64,000 nt of DNA, from assembly GCA_022478985.1 (NCBI GenBank), contig JAKSZP010002712.1:62001-126000 (forward strand). The letters run 5' to 3'. Positions 62,715-64,000 of this stretch are shown in pieces. Below the pieces are notes generated by a model, which worked only from the letters and a program-made list of their open reading frames with translations, did not search any database and was not told the DNA's origin. This DNA comes from Massospora cicadina. Its lineage: Eukaryota; Entomophthoromycota; Entomophthoromycetes; Entomophthorales; Entomophthoraceae. The position numbers and the translations under genes were made by a program. Each line of letters starts with the position of its first letter. Positions within the stretch are counted from its first letter, which is position 1.

Positions 62715-63400
62715 GGACCATAAGAGGCTCCTTCTTTGGGTTGGCCAGTAGCATTTTGATCTCCCGGTGACCAGATACTAGCATGCCTGAGCCACATGAG
62801 ATTCAAGGCATGATGGTTGATAAGGATTAAGGACCTCCCCGTACAGCCCCTCTGGTACCTCCACCTCAAGCTCCATCCCTACTATAGCTTTATGTCTGGA
62901 TGGTATCATTAGAGTGCTCGCCAATTGTAGTGGTATCCATTAATGCTCATATTTTTATTAGGGAAGACCCTAGTCTACTTTTCTAGCGCCAATAGCGGAT
63001 GGGAACTATGCCATCACAGTATGTAAGGGTAACTTGACCATCTCAGGTGGAATCATGTTGTACCACTTGAGGTGAAGTAGACAAGAAGTGTGCTGACCCA
63101 GAATCACAAAAGTTTCCTCTGCTATATCGACCACAGCAGCAAAGTTGCACATGAAGGTGGTGCCAATTAACATGTTATAATTTTAATTTGCAATACAATT
63201 GCTGGCGCGGAGATGGTAATAACCCAAAAAGGGTAGTGCACTATATGCTCTCCAAAGTGGTACATTCCGCCCATACGTCCTGGATACTACCCAGTGCTCT
63301 AATCAGGTTTCAGTGGCAGCTTAGATACTAACTTCGTTGACACTACGTTGGCTGGGGCGCCAGTGTCTATAATCGCCTATATTTTTGTTTTCATACAAAA
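62715..63400 (-). pseudogene. Gypsy-A3 linker and protease
   Basis: After the solo LTR the linker resumes (62760-62960), colinear with 15280-15440 of gypsy-A2. At about 63385-63345 the minus strand reads AIIDTGAPANVV, an intact DTGA protease active site, with the downstream block (HVNWHHLHVQLCCCGRYSRG-type frames) decayed at 63100-63190. Confidence 0.78.
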
Positions 63401-64000
63401 AAGGCACAATAAGTACACTCAGAATAAGAAAGACTGTGATTATTTAATACATGAACATCCAAATAATCATTCCTATCAAGGAAATGAATGATAATGACTT
63501 AATCTAGGGGGATATCTTAGCAATCCGCTCCACAGGGATGGCAACGATTACTCTCTCCAATAAGGTCACATCTAAGAGGGTCAGAGTTCATCTGAAAAAT
63601 TTATCTCTAATATTTGGCACACATAGGGTTTTAGAAATTCTTGGCGAACCTCCTCCATGGCGGCCTTCTTAGCTTGGTAGCGAGTTAACATGTGTACATC
63701 ATTAGTGTTTTGTTGTAGAAAAATAAGCCATCGGGGTCACAGGAACTGACTTAGACAGGCTCATTAGGTTCAGGCGGGATAATTGAATTTGAAGCAGTGG
63801 AAGTATAGAGTCCTATCTCTACTCCGCTTAATATTTTACCTGATTATGCATATTTGGCTGCACCACATGAATGTTTTGCTTGTCAGGCAGCTCACCAGTA
63901 GTGTAATTGTTGCTTCATTCAAACAAGTTATAATAAAGGTTTCTCATCTTTAATTGTCATTAAAAGGTTAAGGATGAGGGCTATAGGCTGGCTGAGTGTG
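63401..64000 (-). pseudogene. Gypsy-A3 gag, C-terminal part (runs off window)
   Basis: No long frame. It corresponds by order to 15920-16400 of gypsy-A2, with similar strings (ACATGAACATCCA versus ACATGCACATCCA; GTATAGAGTCCTATCTCTAC versus AGTAGAGCGTCCCATCTATC). The rest of gag, primer site and 5' LTR are outside. Confidence 0.6.

Larger units (their letters stand above)
48442..64000 (-). mobile_element. Gypsy-A3, Ty3/gypsy element split by two insertions (runs off window)
   Basis: Minus-strand relic: 3' LTR 48442-49100, polypurine tract, integrase C-terminus 49260-49667, integrase core split at 49898/59454 by gypsy-B1 (duplicated CATGC), RNase H, RT, linker split at 61563/62710 by the Chromo solo LTR (duplicated CCACT), protease and gag start. 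The 5' part lies beyond 64000. Across both joins the sequence is colinear with gypsy-A1 and A2. It has no antisense ORF between LTR and integrase. Confidence 0.85.

Overview
This 64 kb window is eukaryotic, transposon-derived DNA. I found no intact host gene, no rRNA and no free-standing tRNA gene. The mix of elements suggests a fungus with a large, repeat-rich genome: a chromodomain Ty3/gypsy element, other Ty3/gypsy elements, LINEs with a zinc-knuckle ORF1 and a C-terminal zinc finger, a Merlin element, a mariner-derived fold-back and tRNA-headed SINEs. The species cannot be fixed from sequence alone. Nearly every coding stretch carries stops or frameshifts.

For reference I name the elements here. 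Gypsy-A: A1 (2691-8828, -), A2 (10517-18070, -), A3 (48442 to beyond the right edge, -). Gypsy-B: B1 (49899-59453, -, complete with 5-bp target duplication), B2 (18071 onward, +, 5' truncated), B3 (22907-48441, +, split by later insertions). Chromo-1 (31790-37760, +, complete, gag missing) and a solo LTR of the same family (61564-62709). LINE-1 (23048-28318, -) and LINE-2 (40603-46598, +). SINE-a copies at 848-1151, 1501-1778 and 2188-2421; SINE-b at 31452-31740; SINE-c at 21517-21647. Merlin at 9478-10115; mariner fold-back at 12424-12975.

Layout: 1-2.7 kb holds a tandem repeat and three SINE-a copies. 2.7-8.8 kb is gypsy-A1. 9.5-10.1 kb is a deleted Merlin element. 10.5-18.1 kb is gypsy-A2, whose integrase is broken by the mariner fold-back. 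18.1-22.9 kb is the integrase end and 3' LTR of gypsy-B2 with SINE-c. 22.9-48.4 kb is gypsy-B3, opened by LINE-1 (in its LTR), SINE-b, Chromo-1 (in gag) and LINE-2 (just before protease). 48.4-64 kb is gypsy-A3, opened by gypsy-B1 (in integrase) and by the solo LTR (upstream of protease). Target-site duplications fix most boundaries, so the order of insertion can be read.

Two observations stand out. First, gypsy-A2 and gypsy-B1 (and probably B2) carry between integrase and 3' LTR a decayed ORF on the strand opposite to gag-pol; A2 and B1 versions look homologous to each other, while A1 and A3 lack it. Second, both LINEs and all three SINE types, whose tRNA-like heads differ, end in the same roughly 30-bp 3' tail, which suggests the SINEs are moved by LINEs of this family.
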